Shown: one piece after another, positions 1 through 5,342 of the stretch
Layout: the number at the start of each line of letters is the position of its first letter
Numbering within the stretch: the first letter of the stretch is position 1
IMG/VR virus record: IMGVR_UViG_3300034280_000170
Location: 1 to 27,208 of that record
Source: a virus
DNA: 27,208 nt
Strand: one strand, 5' to 3'
The notes under the pieces: generated by a model
What the model was told of the DNA's origin: nothing
The model's database searches: none
The model's input: only the letters and a program-made list of their open reading frames with translations
Made by a program: the position numbers and the translations under genes

Positions 1-116
1 AAAAGGTGTATCTGTGCTTTAAGGGTGCACGGGTAGACGTGACGGAAGTAGTAACCAGTTCTGCGGAGTTCCGCGATATGGTTCGCGAGCGGGTAATCGA
101 CAACAAAGGGTACTAA
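1..116 (+). CDS. 3' end of the 79-residue hypothetical gene that opens the early operon (5' partial)
   Basis: The reading frame is open from the window edge (frame from position 3) to TAA at 114-116. It encodes the same C-terminal residues as the complete gene at the far right of the window, ending in DNKGY. It is not a second gene but the tail of that gene as it crosses the assembly junction. Its stop overlaps the next start in TAATG. Function unknown. Confidence 0.85.
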   Translation, partial: KVYLCFKGARVDVTEVVTSSAEFRDMVRERVIDNKGY

Positions 117-141
117 TGCGCGAACTCAAGCCGGATGTGTG
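1..141. repeat. Terminal direct repeat, left copy
   Basis: These 141 bases recur at the right end of the window. The first 126 are identical and the last 15 differ at three positions (127, 131 and 132 here; 27194, 27198 and 27199 there). The simplest reading is the overlap left when a circular or circularly permuted genome is assembled as a linear contig. A real short terminal repeat is possible. The clustered mismatches fall in the start of the 54-residue gene and change one proline codon to glutamate, so they look like real strain variation rather than random error. Confidence 0.9.
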
Positions 142-280
142 GGAGTACTACCAGTACTACCGCAGGAAACTCGCAGACAAAGACGAATACGGAATCGAGT
201 GGCATTTGCTAAACCTAGCAAAAGCCATTCGAGACCTTAACGATTACATCGAATCAAACCACCAAAACACGGTTAAATGA
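116..280 (+). CDS. Hypothetical protein, 54 residues
   Basis: A short gene linked on both sides by overlapping codons: TAATG with the gene upstream and ATGA with the gene downstream, which strongly supports translation. The product is charged and predicted helical, with a Tyr-rich N-terminal part (WEYYQYYRRKL) and no Cys, signal peptide or membrane segment. I do not recognise the family. It is the second gene of the early operon driven from the promoter at the right end, so an early role is inferred. The other terminal copy of its first codons carries Glu in place of Pro6 and a synonymous Leu codon. Confidence 0.7.
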   Translation: MRELKPDVWEYYQYYRRKLADKDEYGIEWHLLNLAKAIRDLNDYIESNHQNTVK

Positions 281-654
281 AAATTGCACAAGTAACCCAG
301 AACGGAACGTGGGAGAGCCAGTACGGACTCCTTTACCGGATGGAAATCATTCTCGAGGACAACCGCGCCGGGGAGGTCCTCGCGAAGAAGCCGGACCAGT
401 GGAAAGCGGGGGACACGGTAGAAATCGTAGAAGCCAAACCTAATCCTCTGGGCTTGACAAAATGGAAACTCCAGAGGCCGCAACCCGGAGGCGCGAAGCC
501 GGACGACGTTCAGCGCCGTATCGACGCTTCTTGGGCTATCGGTCAAGCTATCCAACTGGGTTTCGCGGGCGGCGAATCCCTTCCCAGCGATGAACGGTTA
601 CTGGAGCGTGCCCAGTACCTCCTTACTCTGCGGGATAAACTCATGCAGATGTAA
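277..654 (+). CDS. OB-fold-like early protein, possible ssDNA-binding accessory (125 residues)
   Basis: Residues 1-70 alternate short beta-strand-like stretches with glycine turns: GTWES near 11, a strand MEIILED around 22-28, then KAGDTVEIVEAK at 43-54. This resembles compact OB-fold nucleic-acid-binding proteins of phages. Residues 75-125 are helical and charged. No catalytic motif is seen. The start overlaps the previous stop as ATGA and the stop overlaps the next start as TAATG. Its place just ahead of the replication initiator fits a DNA replication or recombination accessory role. The fold call comes from strand pattern only and is tentative. Confidence 0.6.
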   Translation: MKIAQVTQNGTWESQYGLLYRMEIILEDNRAGEVLAKKPDQWKAGDTVEIVEAKPNPLGLTKWKLQRPQPGGAKPDDVQRRIDASWAIGQAIQLGFAGGESLPSDERLLERAQYLLTLRDKLMQM

Positions 655-911
655 TGCCGCGGAGTAAACCTTTAGTGATAAAAAACACGGCGACCGATAT
701 ACGGATGTACTGGGAAGAAAACCTATTCGCCAACTTATCGGGCCTTATGAAACTGGGCAATTTCTCTAAATTAGAAGCCCTCCAATACATTGAACAATAT
801 GAACCCACGAACCCCTCTCGAGTTGATGCTATTAACTCATTACAGGACGCTAAGCGGCGCGGCGGAAGCCATTGGCGTAACCGTACAAGCGGTCCGGAGT
901 TGGAGTTATGA
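654..911 (+). CDS. Hypothetical protein, 85 residues, long overlap with the next gene
   Basis: It starts in a TAATG overlap with the OB-fold-like gene. Residues 12-50 look like a folded helical segment (WEENLFANLSGLMKLG, LEALQYIEQYE). The last 35 residues are basic and low in hydrophobics, and they lie in sequence that also encodes the start of the HTH protein in another frame. The 113-base overlap is far longer than others here. Either both frames are used, or a frameshift or sequence error joins or truncates them. Function unknown. The start is well supported by coupling; the C-terminal third is doubtful. Confidence 0.55.
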   Translation: MPRSKPLVIKNTATDIRMYWEENLFANLSGLMKLGNFSKLEALQYIEQYEPTNPSRVDAINSLQDAKRRGGSHWRNRTSGPELEL

Positions 912-1023
912 GAAGCCCGCGAACTTCCTGAAGTACATCCGGGAATGGAATTCTATCACTGGAACGCCGTTTGAGGCCATTATTAAGGCCGTGACGGACA
1001 CCGAAACCCGTTTGAACTCATGA
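799..1023 (+). CDS. Small helix-turn-helix DNA-binding protein (74 residues)
   Basis: The segment LSGAAEAIGVTVQAVRSW, about residues 18-35, is a clear helix-turn-helix of the Cro/YdaS kind: a helix with AA, the turn G-V-T and the recognition helix QAVRSW. The rest is helical. The start is taken at the ATG at 799, with ATG 826 as alternative; an upstream in-frame TTG at 790 is less likely. The stop overlaps the start of the replication initiator as ATGA, so the two are probably co-translated. It may regulate early transcription or assist at the origin. There is no partner repressor or divergent promoter as in a lysogeny switch. Confidence 0.65.
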   Translation: MNPRTPLELMLLTHYRTLSGAAEAIGVTVQAVRSWSYEKPANFLKYIREWNSITGTPFEAIIKAVTDTETRLNS

Positions 1024-1721
1024 CCTCCGGACGCTGGATTCCGGAGCGTATATGGACCTTAAAAGGCCTCTCTATCTTGGAGAGGCTTTTTTTGGCCGAG
1101 GTCGCAGGATTCGTAGATACCGGAAAGGAGTGTTTCGCCAGTAACGAATACTTCGCCGAACGTCTGGACTGTTCCGAGGTCCAAGTACGGAAGATGATAG
1201 TACACCTTTTGGAGACCGGATACCTCGACCGCGACGGTTACGGACGGACTCGAAAACTTGCTATTTCGGAACTTGTTCCGTCTGGAACTTGTTCCATTCA
1301 GAACAAAAGAAGTTCCAAAAGGAACAAGAACTTGTTCCAAAAGGAACAACTAGATGTTCCAAATGGAACACATACTAAACTAGTAGATAGAATAAAGAGT
1401 ACTAGTATAGATATTAAGAAAGGGAAGCCTGATATTTTGATGCCTTTTGAAGGTTCGGAGTTTGTCGAACTCTGGGCCTCGTGGAAAGAATACAAGCGGA
1501 CCCATTTCAAATTCTCGTTCCGTACTTTGCAGTCGGAGCAGGTAGCGTTACACCACCTCCAAAAAATATCAAACGGCGACTATGAAACAGCGCGAACAAT
1601 TATCGGTACAGCCATCGCAAACGGGTGGCGCGGTCTCTATCCCTCGAATACAGGAACTCGTAAAAGCGGGGCCGGAGGAAATGCACCGGAATGGCACAAG
1701 CGTTTCACGGGCGAACTCTGA
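1020..1721 (+). CDS. Phage replication initiator (winged-helix, lambda O / replisome-organiser type), 233 residues
   Basis: Residues 8-80 form a winged helix-turn-helix of the HTH_36 type seen in phage replication initiators, with a recognition region around CSEVQVRKMIVHLLETGYL at 51-69. Residues 83-137 are a polar Lys/Asn/Gln linker whose DNA carries five GTTCC-N4-GGAAC palindromes followed by an AT-rich stretch. Residues 145-207 are a compact C-terminal domain (FVELWASWKEYK, then GWRGLYP) of the kind that contacts a helicase or loader. The layout parallels lambda O, whose origin lies inside its own gene between the DNA-binding and partner-binding domains. The start is coupled (ATGA) to the HTH gene. 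No polymerase or helicase is encoded here, so it presumably recruits host enzymes. Confidence 0.8.
   Translation: MTSGRWIPERIWTLKGLSILERLFLAEVAGFVDTGKECFASNEYFAERLDCSEVQVRKMIVHLLETGYLDRDGYGRTRKLAISELVPSGTCSIQNKRSSKRNKNLFQKEQLDVPNGTHTKLVDRIKSTSIDIKKGKPDILMPFEGSEFVELWASWKEYKRTHFKFSFRTLQSEQVALHHLQKISNGDYETARTIIGTAIANGWRGLYPSNTGTRKSGAGGNAPEWHKRFTGEL
1268..1440. other. Probable replication origin: iteron array plus AT-rich unwinding region
   Basis: Five 14-base inverted repeats GTTCC-N4-GGAAC (the second ends AGAAC) lie at 1275-1288, 1291-1304, 1312-1325, 1334-1347 and 1356-1369. The last four centres are 21-22 bases apart, two helical turns, so bound proteins would sit on one DNA face. An extra GGAAC half-site lies at 1268-1272. 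From about 1370 to 1440 the sequence becomes markedly AT-rich and contains ACTAGTA twice, at 1379-1385 and 1401-1407, again 22 bases apart. The palindromes are seen directly. Their role as initiator sites and the AT-rich part as unwinding element are inferred from their place inside the initiator gene. Confidence 0.75.
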
Positions 1722-2199
1722 AAGCCCGGAACTCCTACGGGCCTTTCTGGGGCGCGAAATCGTACGACTGTCTCAAGCGGTAAAAGTCAATAACACGTTC
1801 TCCAGTGAGGAGGACGTACTGACTGCGGTAGAAGACATTATCGACGAATTCCGGACCCTGAAAATCGAAGAGGTAGTACACGTCTTCACCCAGATACGAA
1901 GAGGGAAGATAGACCTTTACGGGCGGCTCGATACGCCGACCCTTTGCGGGGCCTTGAGAGACTACGACGTGAACACGGCCTGCGAATTCCGCGAAAAGCA
2001 CTACAAAGAGGCCCTAACCACCGAACCCCTTTCTCCTTTGTTTGGGGACATCCTCAAAAGCCTTCCAGAGGTTACGCCTACGTTCGCCGAAATCATGCAA
2101 AGACGGCCTAAATTGACCCCCGAACAAAGGGCGGAAATACACGCACGCGATAAAGCACGCAATGGCTACAACACGGGCACGACTGGTGGCGACGCTTGA
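1681..2199 (+). CDS. Replication-partner protein, possible helicase-loader analogue (172 residues)
   Basis: The frame is open from 1582, but the ATG at 1681 gives a modest 41-base overlap with the initiator and a sensible N-terminus, so I prefer it. Residues 20-110 are helical and include EEVVHVFTQIRRGKIDLYGR, followed by CGALRDYDV. This pattern recurs in a family found beside initiators in Bacteroidota phages and mobile elements, whose function is not known to me. The C-terminus is basic and polar (RPKLTPEQRAEIHARDKAR). Position directly after the initiator suggests helicase loading or another replisome function, which is inference. There is no Walker motif, so it is not a DnaC-type ATPase. 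Confidence 0.65.
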   Translation: MHRNGTSVSRANSESPELLRAFLGREIVRLSQAVKVNNTFSSEEDVLTAVEDIIDEFRTLKIEEVVHVFTQIRRGKIDLYGRLDTPTLCGALRDYDVNTACEFREKHYKEALTTEPLSPLFGDILKSLPEVTPTFAEIMQRRPKLTPEQRAEIHARDKARNGYNTGTTGGDA

Positions 2200-2560
2200 C
2201 CAAATCTTCTCCCGTTATATCCGTTTGCGGGTATGCGACGAATACGGCTATTCGGAGTGCTTTACGTGCGGAGTTCGGAGACACTGGAAAGAAGTAGACG
2301 CGGGCCACTTTATCACGCGAGCCAAATTCGCGACCCGCTGGGACCCGGTAAACGTCCAGTTCCAGTGCAAACGCTGCAACATGAACGGAGGCAAACAGTT
2401 CGAGTTCGGACTGAAGATAGACGGTATCTACGGGGAAGGAACGGCGGAAGAAATACTAATCAAAAGCCAAAGGCCCGCGCGTTATTCAGTAGCCGACCTC
2501 GAACAAATGATACGGCTATATAAATCTGAAGTTGGAAAACTCGAAGGTATTGTGGGATGA
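2162..2560 (+). CDS. NinG/Rap-like recombination nuclease (132 residues)
   Basis: The protein carries the zinc-binding and HNH-like pattern of lambda NinG (Rap): CFTC at residues 33-36, DAGHFI at 46-51 with the key His49, then NVQFQCKRCN at 64-73 with the second Cys pair. In lambda, Rap resolves recombination intermediates such as Holliday junctions and D-loops. Here it probably processes branched replication or recombination intermediates. Its length is nearer the core domain than full lambda NinG, lacking the long N-terminal part. It overlaps the preceding gene by 38 bases and sits in the replication operon, as ninG does in lambdoid phages. Confidence 0.8.
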   Translation: MATTRARLVATLDQIFSRYIRLRVCDEYGYSECFTCGVRRHWKEVDAGHFITRAKFATRWDPVNVQFQCKRCNMNGGKQFEFGLKIDGIYGEGTAEEILIKSQRPARYSVADLEQMIRLYKSEVGKLEGIVG

Positions 2561-3014
2561 GTTCGTTACGGCGAATTACAGTTACCTCCTCAAAGTAGCG
2601 GGTAAATTCTGTACGGAACCTACCGACCTCGTTTCACACACCTACTTGCGGGTAATCGATAAGAGTTTTAAGGAAAAGCCTATGGGCTACTTCTGTACGG
2701 CTATGTACGTAGAGGCCACCCGAGGGAAGTTCAAACAGTTGTATACGCTTCAGGATACCCCGACACCTAAAGAACCTATTTCAGAACCGGGGTTCGAGCG
2801 GTCGGTTAAGCTGGAGCAAATAGAACTGTACATCGACCGCCTCCAGTGGTTCGACCGAATGATTATCCGGCTTTATATAGACGGCCACAAACTTTCGGAA
2901 ATTGCGGAAGAATCGGGTATCAAGCCCGCGACCCTTTACCAGTCCCTACACAGAACTAAAAAGCTGATAGCCGATGCTATTCGTAAGCCAGCAGAAAAAG
3001 GCCGAAAGGCTTGA
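2532..3014 (+). CDS. Sigma-70-family-like (ECF-type) protein, 160 residues
   Basis: The architecture resembles a minimal sigma factor. Residues 5-70 match a region-2-like helical domain (DLVSHTYLRVIDKSF, GYFCTAMYVEATRGKF). Residues 93-150 match region 4, with FDRMIIRLYIDGHKLSEIAE then a helix-turn-helix ending in ATLYQSLHRTKKLI. It probably redirects host RNA polymerase to phage promoters, which is inference. The best start is TTG at 2532, overlapping ninG by 29 bases; TTG at 2550 is an alternative and there is no suitable ATG. A non-sigma regulator of the same fold is possible. Confidence 0.65.
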   Translation: MENSKVLWDEFVTANYSYLLKVAGKFCTEPTDLVSHTYLRVIDKSFKEKPMGYFCTAMYVEATRGKFKQLYTLQDTPTPKEPISEPGFERSVKLEQIELYIDRLQWFDRMIIRLYIDGHKLSEIAEESGIKPATLYQSLHRTKKLIADAIRKPAEKGRKA

Positions 3015-3450
3015 GGTTTGTAAATCCTGCGAACACTACAACCCGACCACGCGGAGTTGTGGCACGCTTCTGAAGCGTAAGAAGGTCAAAGGGGGGACCT
3101 TGTGCGGGTGCTTCATGCCAGCCAAAGCCTCCCTAAAAGCCGAAGCCTGTCCCCTGAAGAAATGGCCCGCGCTAATCACTCCCGAAGACCTCCAAGAACT
3201 GCGGGACTTTCTGGGGCCTTTGGAAAAGTTCATTAGCCGGGACCAGAATTTGAAACTTACGGAACTCTACAACCGTACATACCACACAAACGAAAGCCCC
3301 AGTAACTGCGAATCGTGCGTACGGAACATGATAGAGAACCTCAAGAAAGTAGCCTACGAGGACTCCGAAGCGTACGTCTGGAAAGAGACCGAACGGGTAC
3401 ACGAGTCTTTGTCGACTGAAAAAAAAGATACCGAACGTTTGCAGGAATAG
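2974..3450 (+). CDS. Zinc-finger-like protein with two Cys clusters (158 residues)
   Basis: The N-terminal third has CKSC at 16-19, Cys29, CGC at 44-46 and CPLKKW from 59, a pattern that binds one or more zinc ions in small phage proteins. After a linker, YNRTYHTNESPSNCESCVRN near 99-118 adds another CxxC, typical of a separate short domain seen in Bacteroidota phage proteins, so this looks like two modules fused. The tail is acidic and polar. It overlaps the sigma-like gene by 41 bases and ends the early operon. The next promoter begins inside its last codons. A nucleic-acid-binding role is inferred; function unknown. Confidence 0.65.
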   Translation: MLFVSQQKKAERLEVCKSCEHYNPTTRSCGTLLKRKKVKGGTLCGCFMPAKASLKAEACPLKKWPALITPEDLQELRDFLGPLEKFISRDQNLKLTELYNRTYHTNESPSNCESCVRNMIENLKKVAYEDSEAYVWKETERVHESLSTEKKDTERLQE

Positions 3451-3468
3451 AAAACTTGCATATCTTTG
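3438..3468 (+). promoter_or_regulatory. Bacteroidota-type promoter for the second operon
   Basis: TTTG at 3438-3441, a 19-base spacer and TATCTTTG at 3461-3468 match the Bacteroidota consensus TTTG-N19/21-TAnnTTTG exactly. Transcription should start near 3475, followed by the short leader ATCAAACAGACG and ATG at 3490. The promoter overlaps the 3' end of the zinc-finger gene. Confidence 0.85.
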
Positions 3469-3489
3469 ACCCATCAAACAGACGAAAAA

Positions 3490-3681
3490 ATGGAACTGAC
3501 CTACGAAACCTGCAAAGCCGCCGCCGCCTATTACGAGAGCCGCGGTTTCGTCACCGAAATTTTTGCTGCACCCTTGGAAGGGTACAAACTCGGAATTGAA
3601 TTCCGAGACCCGCACGGTAAACTGATTTTCGTGTGGGTAGATTCTTACGAAATCGAAGAAATCGAACAAAAAACGAAATGA
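3490..3681 (+). CDS. Hypothetical protein, 63 residues, first gene of the second operon
   Basis: The start is the first ATG after the promoter and the conserved A-rich leader; the open frame reaches back to an alternative codon at 3466 that lies inside the promoter and cannot be used. The small acidic product has a helical N-terminal half (YETCKAAAAYYESRG) and a strand-rich C-terminal half (LIFVWVDSYEIEEIE). I do not recognise it. Leader position suggests strong early expression, as for small host-takeover proteins of phages, but this is inference. Its stop overlaps the next start as ATGA. Confidence 0.7.
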   Translation: MELTYETCKAAAAYYESRGFVTEIFAAPLEGYKLGIEFRDPHGKLIFVWVDSYEIEEIEQKTK

Positions 3682-3839
3682 GCCTCGAGTACAAAATCCT
3701 CGAGCGGCAGTACATGAACCTCCACAAGAAGTACGCCGCCGCCCACGACTTTATCGAAGAAGTCCAGTTGAATAGCATCGATTACGTAATCGTGCAAAAA
3801 GCGAAGAAGGTCCTTACCGAATTAAAAGACATCGACTAA
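3678..3839 (+). CDS. Hypothetical protein, 53 residues, helical
   Basis: Start chosen at the ATG of an ATGA overlap; the longer upstream frame would run through the previous gene. The product is rich in Lys, Glu, Tyr and Leu, is predicted to be mostly alpha-helical and may form a short coiled coil (LERQYMNLHKKYAAAHDFIE). No motif is recognised. The stop forms TAATG with the next gene, supporting translation as part of a coupled run of small proteins. Confidence 0.6.
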   Translation: MSLEYKILERQYMNLHKKYAAAHDFIEEVQLNSIDYVIVQKAKKVLTELKDID

Positions 3840-4027
3840 TGCCAAACCACTACACCGCCGACGGGCCACGGGTCCAGAGCAGCAGCATCCCCGACCGGGG
3901 TCCGGACTCGTTCAACGAATGGCACGAGGACATGAATTTCGAACGCGACCTCGAAAGGATACTCGAGGATTTCAAGTACCAGATTCGCGAAAAGGTACGC
4001 GTGGCCTATTACGCGAATAAGCGGTAA
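3839..4027 (+). CDS. Hypothetical protein, 62 residues
   Basis: It starts within TAATG after the previous gene. Residues 1-28 are polar and probably disordered, with many Pro, Ser and Asp. Residues 30-62 form a charged amphipathic helix (FERDLERILEDFKYQIREKV). There is no Cys, signal or membrane segment. The family is unknown to me; translation is supported mainly by coupling and codon use like its neighbours. Confidence 0.6.
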   Translation: MPNHYTADGPRVQSSSIPDRGPDSFNEWHEDMNFERDLERILEDFKYQIREKVRVAYYANKR

Positions 4028-4044
4028 CCCCTAACCAAGGAAAC

Positions 4045-4248
4045 ATGAATAATTACATTTTGTTGGAACTGCTCGGACATAAGGACGCGCGACTGGTGTA
4101 CGTCAACCTCGACACCGTTACCCATGTACTCGAGGAACACACCCTACGCAGTACGGGTTCTAAACTCTGTTTTACCGACGGAACGAAACTCGTAGTAAAG
4201 AAGGATATTCACTCACTCGCGGAGGCTATCGCACGCCGCGGAGAATAA
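4045..4248 (+). CDS. FlbD-like small protein, 67 residues
   Basis: The layout is that of small FlbD-family proteins: a strand with a residue pair (YILLELLGHKDARLVYVNLD), VTHVLEEHT, then a second strand block FTDGTKLVVKK followed by a helix LAEAIARRG. The original FlbD is a small protein of flagellar operons with unclear biochemistry, and homologues occur in phages. I call only fold-level similarity. An intergenic gap of 17 bases containing an A-rich stretch (AAGGAAAC) precedes the ATG. Confidence 0.5.
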   Translation: MNNYILLELLGHKDARLVYVNLDTVTHVLEEHTLRSTGSKLCFTDGTKLVVKKDIHSLAEAIARRGE

Positions 4249-4254
4249 CCAGAG

Positions 4255-4698
4255 ATGAGCCGCCAGCTAAAAACGAAGAAGCGGGAAATACGAGAGTATT
4301 GGGCCGATAAGATGTTCGAATGCCCGGAGGATTTAGAGACATGCTGGGGATGCGCTTTTTCCGTAGGTACGCAAAGGTGCCACATTCAAGCCGTTTGTGA
4401 CGGAGGAACGGACAGCCCGGATAACCTTATGCTACTCTGCAAAATGTGCCATATCATGCAGGAAACCATTTGCGGAAATGCAGTAAACAGAACCCCGTTT
4501 ATTGAGGCAATCAAAGACGGAGCGCCGTTTATGACCGCACGCCTCGAGTATTTTATCATTATGGAGGAATACGGTTATCTACCGCCTCTTAAATACCTCG
4601 AAAAACAATCAAACGATAAAACACCGCCTCCATTTCCAGATAGCAGGGAAATCATGGCAATAATAAATAAAAACCGATATGAGCACTTTATCCCTTAA
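4255..4698 (+). CDS. HNH endonuclease, 147 residues
   Basis: A canonical HNH fold is visible: zinc cysteines C30 and C33 (CWGC) and C62 and C65 (CKMCH), the catalytic pair CHIQA with His43, Asn57 in SPDNLMLLC and His66. The 3' half of the gene is AT-rich with runs such as aataataaataaa, unlike its neighbours, suggesting recent acquisition. It may be a free-standing homing-type nuclease or one acting in packaging or superinfection exclusion. It lies about 1.9 kb upstream of the terminase genes rather than beside them. It overlaps the next gene by 20 bases. Confidence 0.8.
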   Translation: MSRQLKTKKREIREYWADKMFECPEDLETCWGCAFSVGTQRCHIQAVCDGGTDSPDNLMLLCKMCHIMQETICGNAVNRTPFIEAIKDGAPFMTARLEYFIIMEEYGYLPPLKYLEKQSNDKTPPPFPDSREIMAIINKNRYEHFIP

Positions 4699-5029
4699 AG
4701 CCTACCGCGAACAGGTACAAAGCGGTAAAGACCTCCCGAAGGTCTACCACGTCTATTCCTTAATCGACAAAACACCTGGAGTAAGCCTAAACTACCTCCG
4801 AGTCGTGTCGCAGTACCCACACCAAACCCTAACCTCCGCTATTTCTCGGCTTATGGATTCAGGAATGGTATACCAGTCCGACGCGGGAGACTTCTACCCC
4901 GTCCCGGCAGGATACGAACCGCGATACAACGAAAACAGAAGGCAGGACCGATTCCGAAAGTGGATTAACCTCGGACGGCGCGAAGGCTTCTTCGACGACT
5001 GGATGAGGGAAGAACTAGCACGCGGCTAA
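4679..5029 (+). CDS. Winged-helix DNA-binding protein, 116 residues
   Basis: Residues 22-75 match a winged helix of the MarR/phage-regulator kind: helix HVYSLIDKTPG, helix LNYLRVVSQYP, recognition helix QTLTSAISRLMDSG, then a wing MVYQSDAGDFYPV. The C-terminal part is basic and aromatic (RFRKWINLGRREGFFDDWM). It could regulate phage transcription; no operator is evident. The ATG at 4679 lies inside the end of the HNH gene and the stop forms TAATG with the next gene. Confidence 0.7.
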   Translation: MSTLSLKAYREQVQSGKDLPKVYHVYSLIDKTPGVSLNYLRVVSQYPHQTLTSAISRLMDSGMVYQSDAGDFYPVPAGYEPRYNENRRQDRFRKWINLGRREGFFDDWMREELARG

Positions 5030-5109
5030 TGGAACACCTAAACAATATCCTCGCCCTCTGTCTTATCGTGGCCTTGAGCATGGTAATAATCGCAATACTC
5101 GAAGAATGA
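5029..5109 (+). CDS. 26-residue single-span membrane peptide
   Basis: This tiny gene is locked in by overlaps on both sides: TAATG at 5027-5031 and ATGA at 5106-5109. The peptide begins MEHLNN, continues with about 18 hydrophobic residues (ILALCLIVALSMVIIAIL) and ends Glu-Glu, a textbook single transmembrane helix with an acidic tail. It lies in the pre-late operon far from the lysis genes, so a role at the host membrane such as superinfection exclusion or control of a host protein is more likely than lysis, but this is inference. Confidence 0.65.
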   Translation: MEHLNNILALCLIVALSMVIIAILEE

Positions 5110-5342
5110 GTTACACGAAAGAAGAACGCCACCAGATAGCGGCCCAAATACTCAAGTACGCACGGGACGGTAAGATTCATTCGTACGTACCCAGACCGAC
5201 GTACCACCTAGATAGCCAGTACACGGAAAGAATCCGACCGGCCGACGCGGTAGACCGTGCATGGCTCGAAGTAGTAGCGAGGGACGTAATGGGCGAAATT
5301 TGGCACGATGAAGAATACTGGACCACAACGGGCAAGGCTTGA
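5106..5342 (+). CDS. Hypothetical protein, 78 residues
   Basis: The start is coupled to the membrane peptide through ATGA. The product is polar, with a helical N-terminus (KEERHQIAAQILKYARDGK), a Tyr/Pro-rich middle and an acidic helical C-terminus (VDRAWLEVVARDVMGEIWHDEEYW). It overlaps the methyltransferase gene by 35 bases. I do not recognise the family. Confidence 0.6.
   Translation: MSYTKEERHQIAAQILKYARDGKIHSYVPRPTYHLDSQYTERIRPADAVDRAWLEVVARDVMGEIWHDEEYWTTTGKA

Noticed and set aside
799-1023. Lysogeny repressor or Cro
   Set aside because: It has a helix-turn-helix, but no divergent promoter, integrase or partner repressor exists, so a lysogeny switch is not supported.
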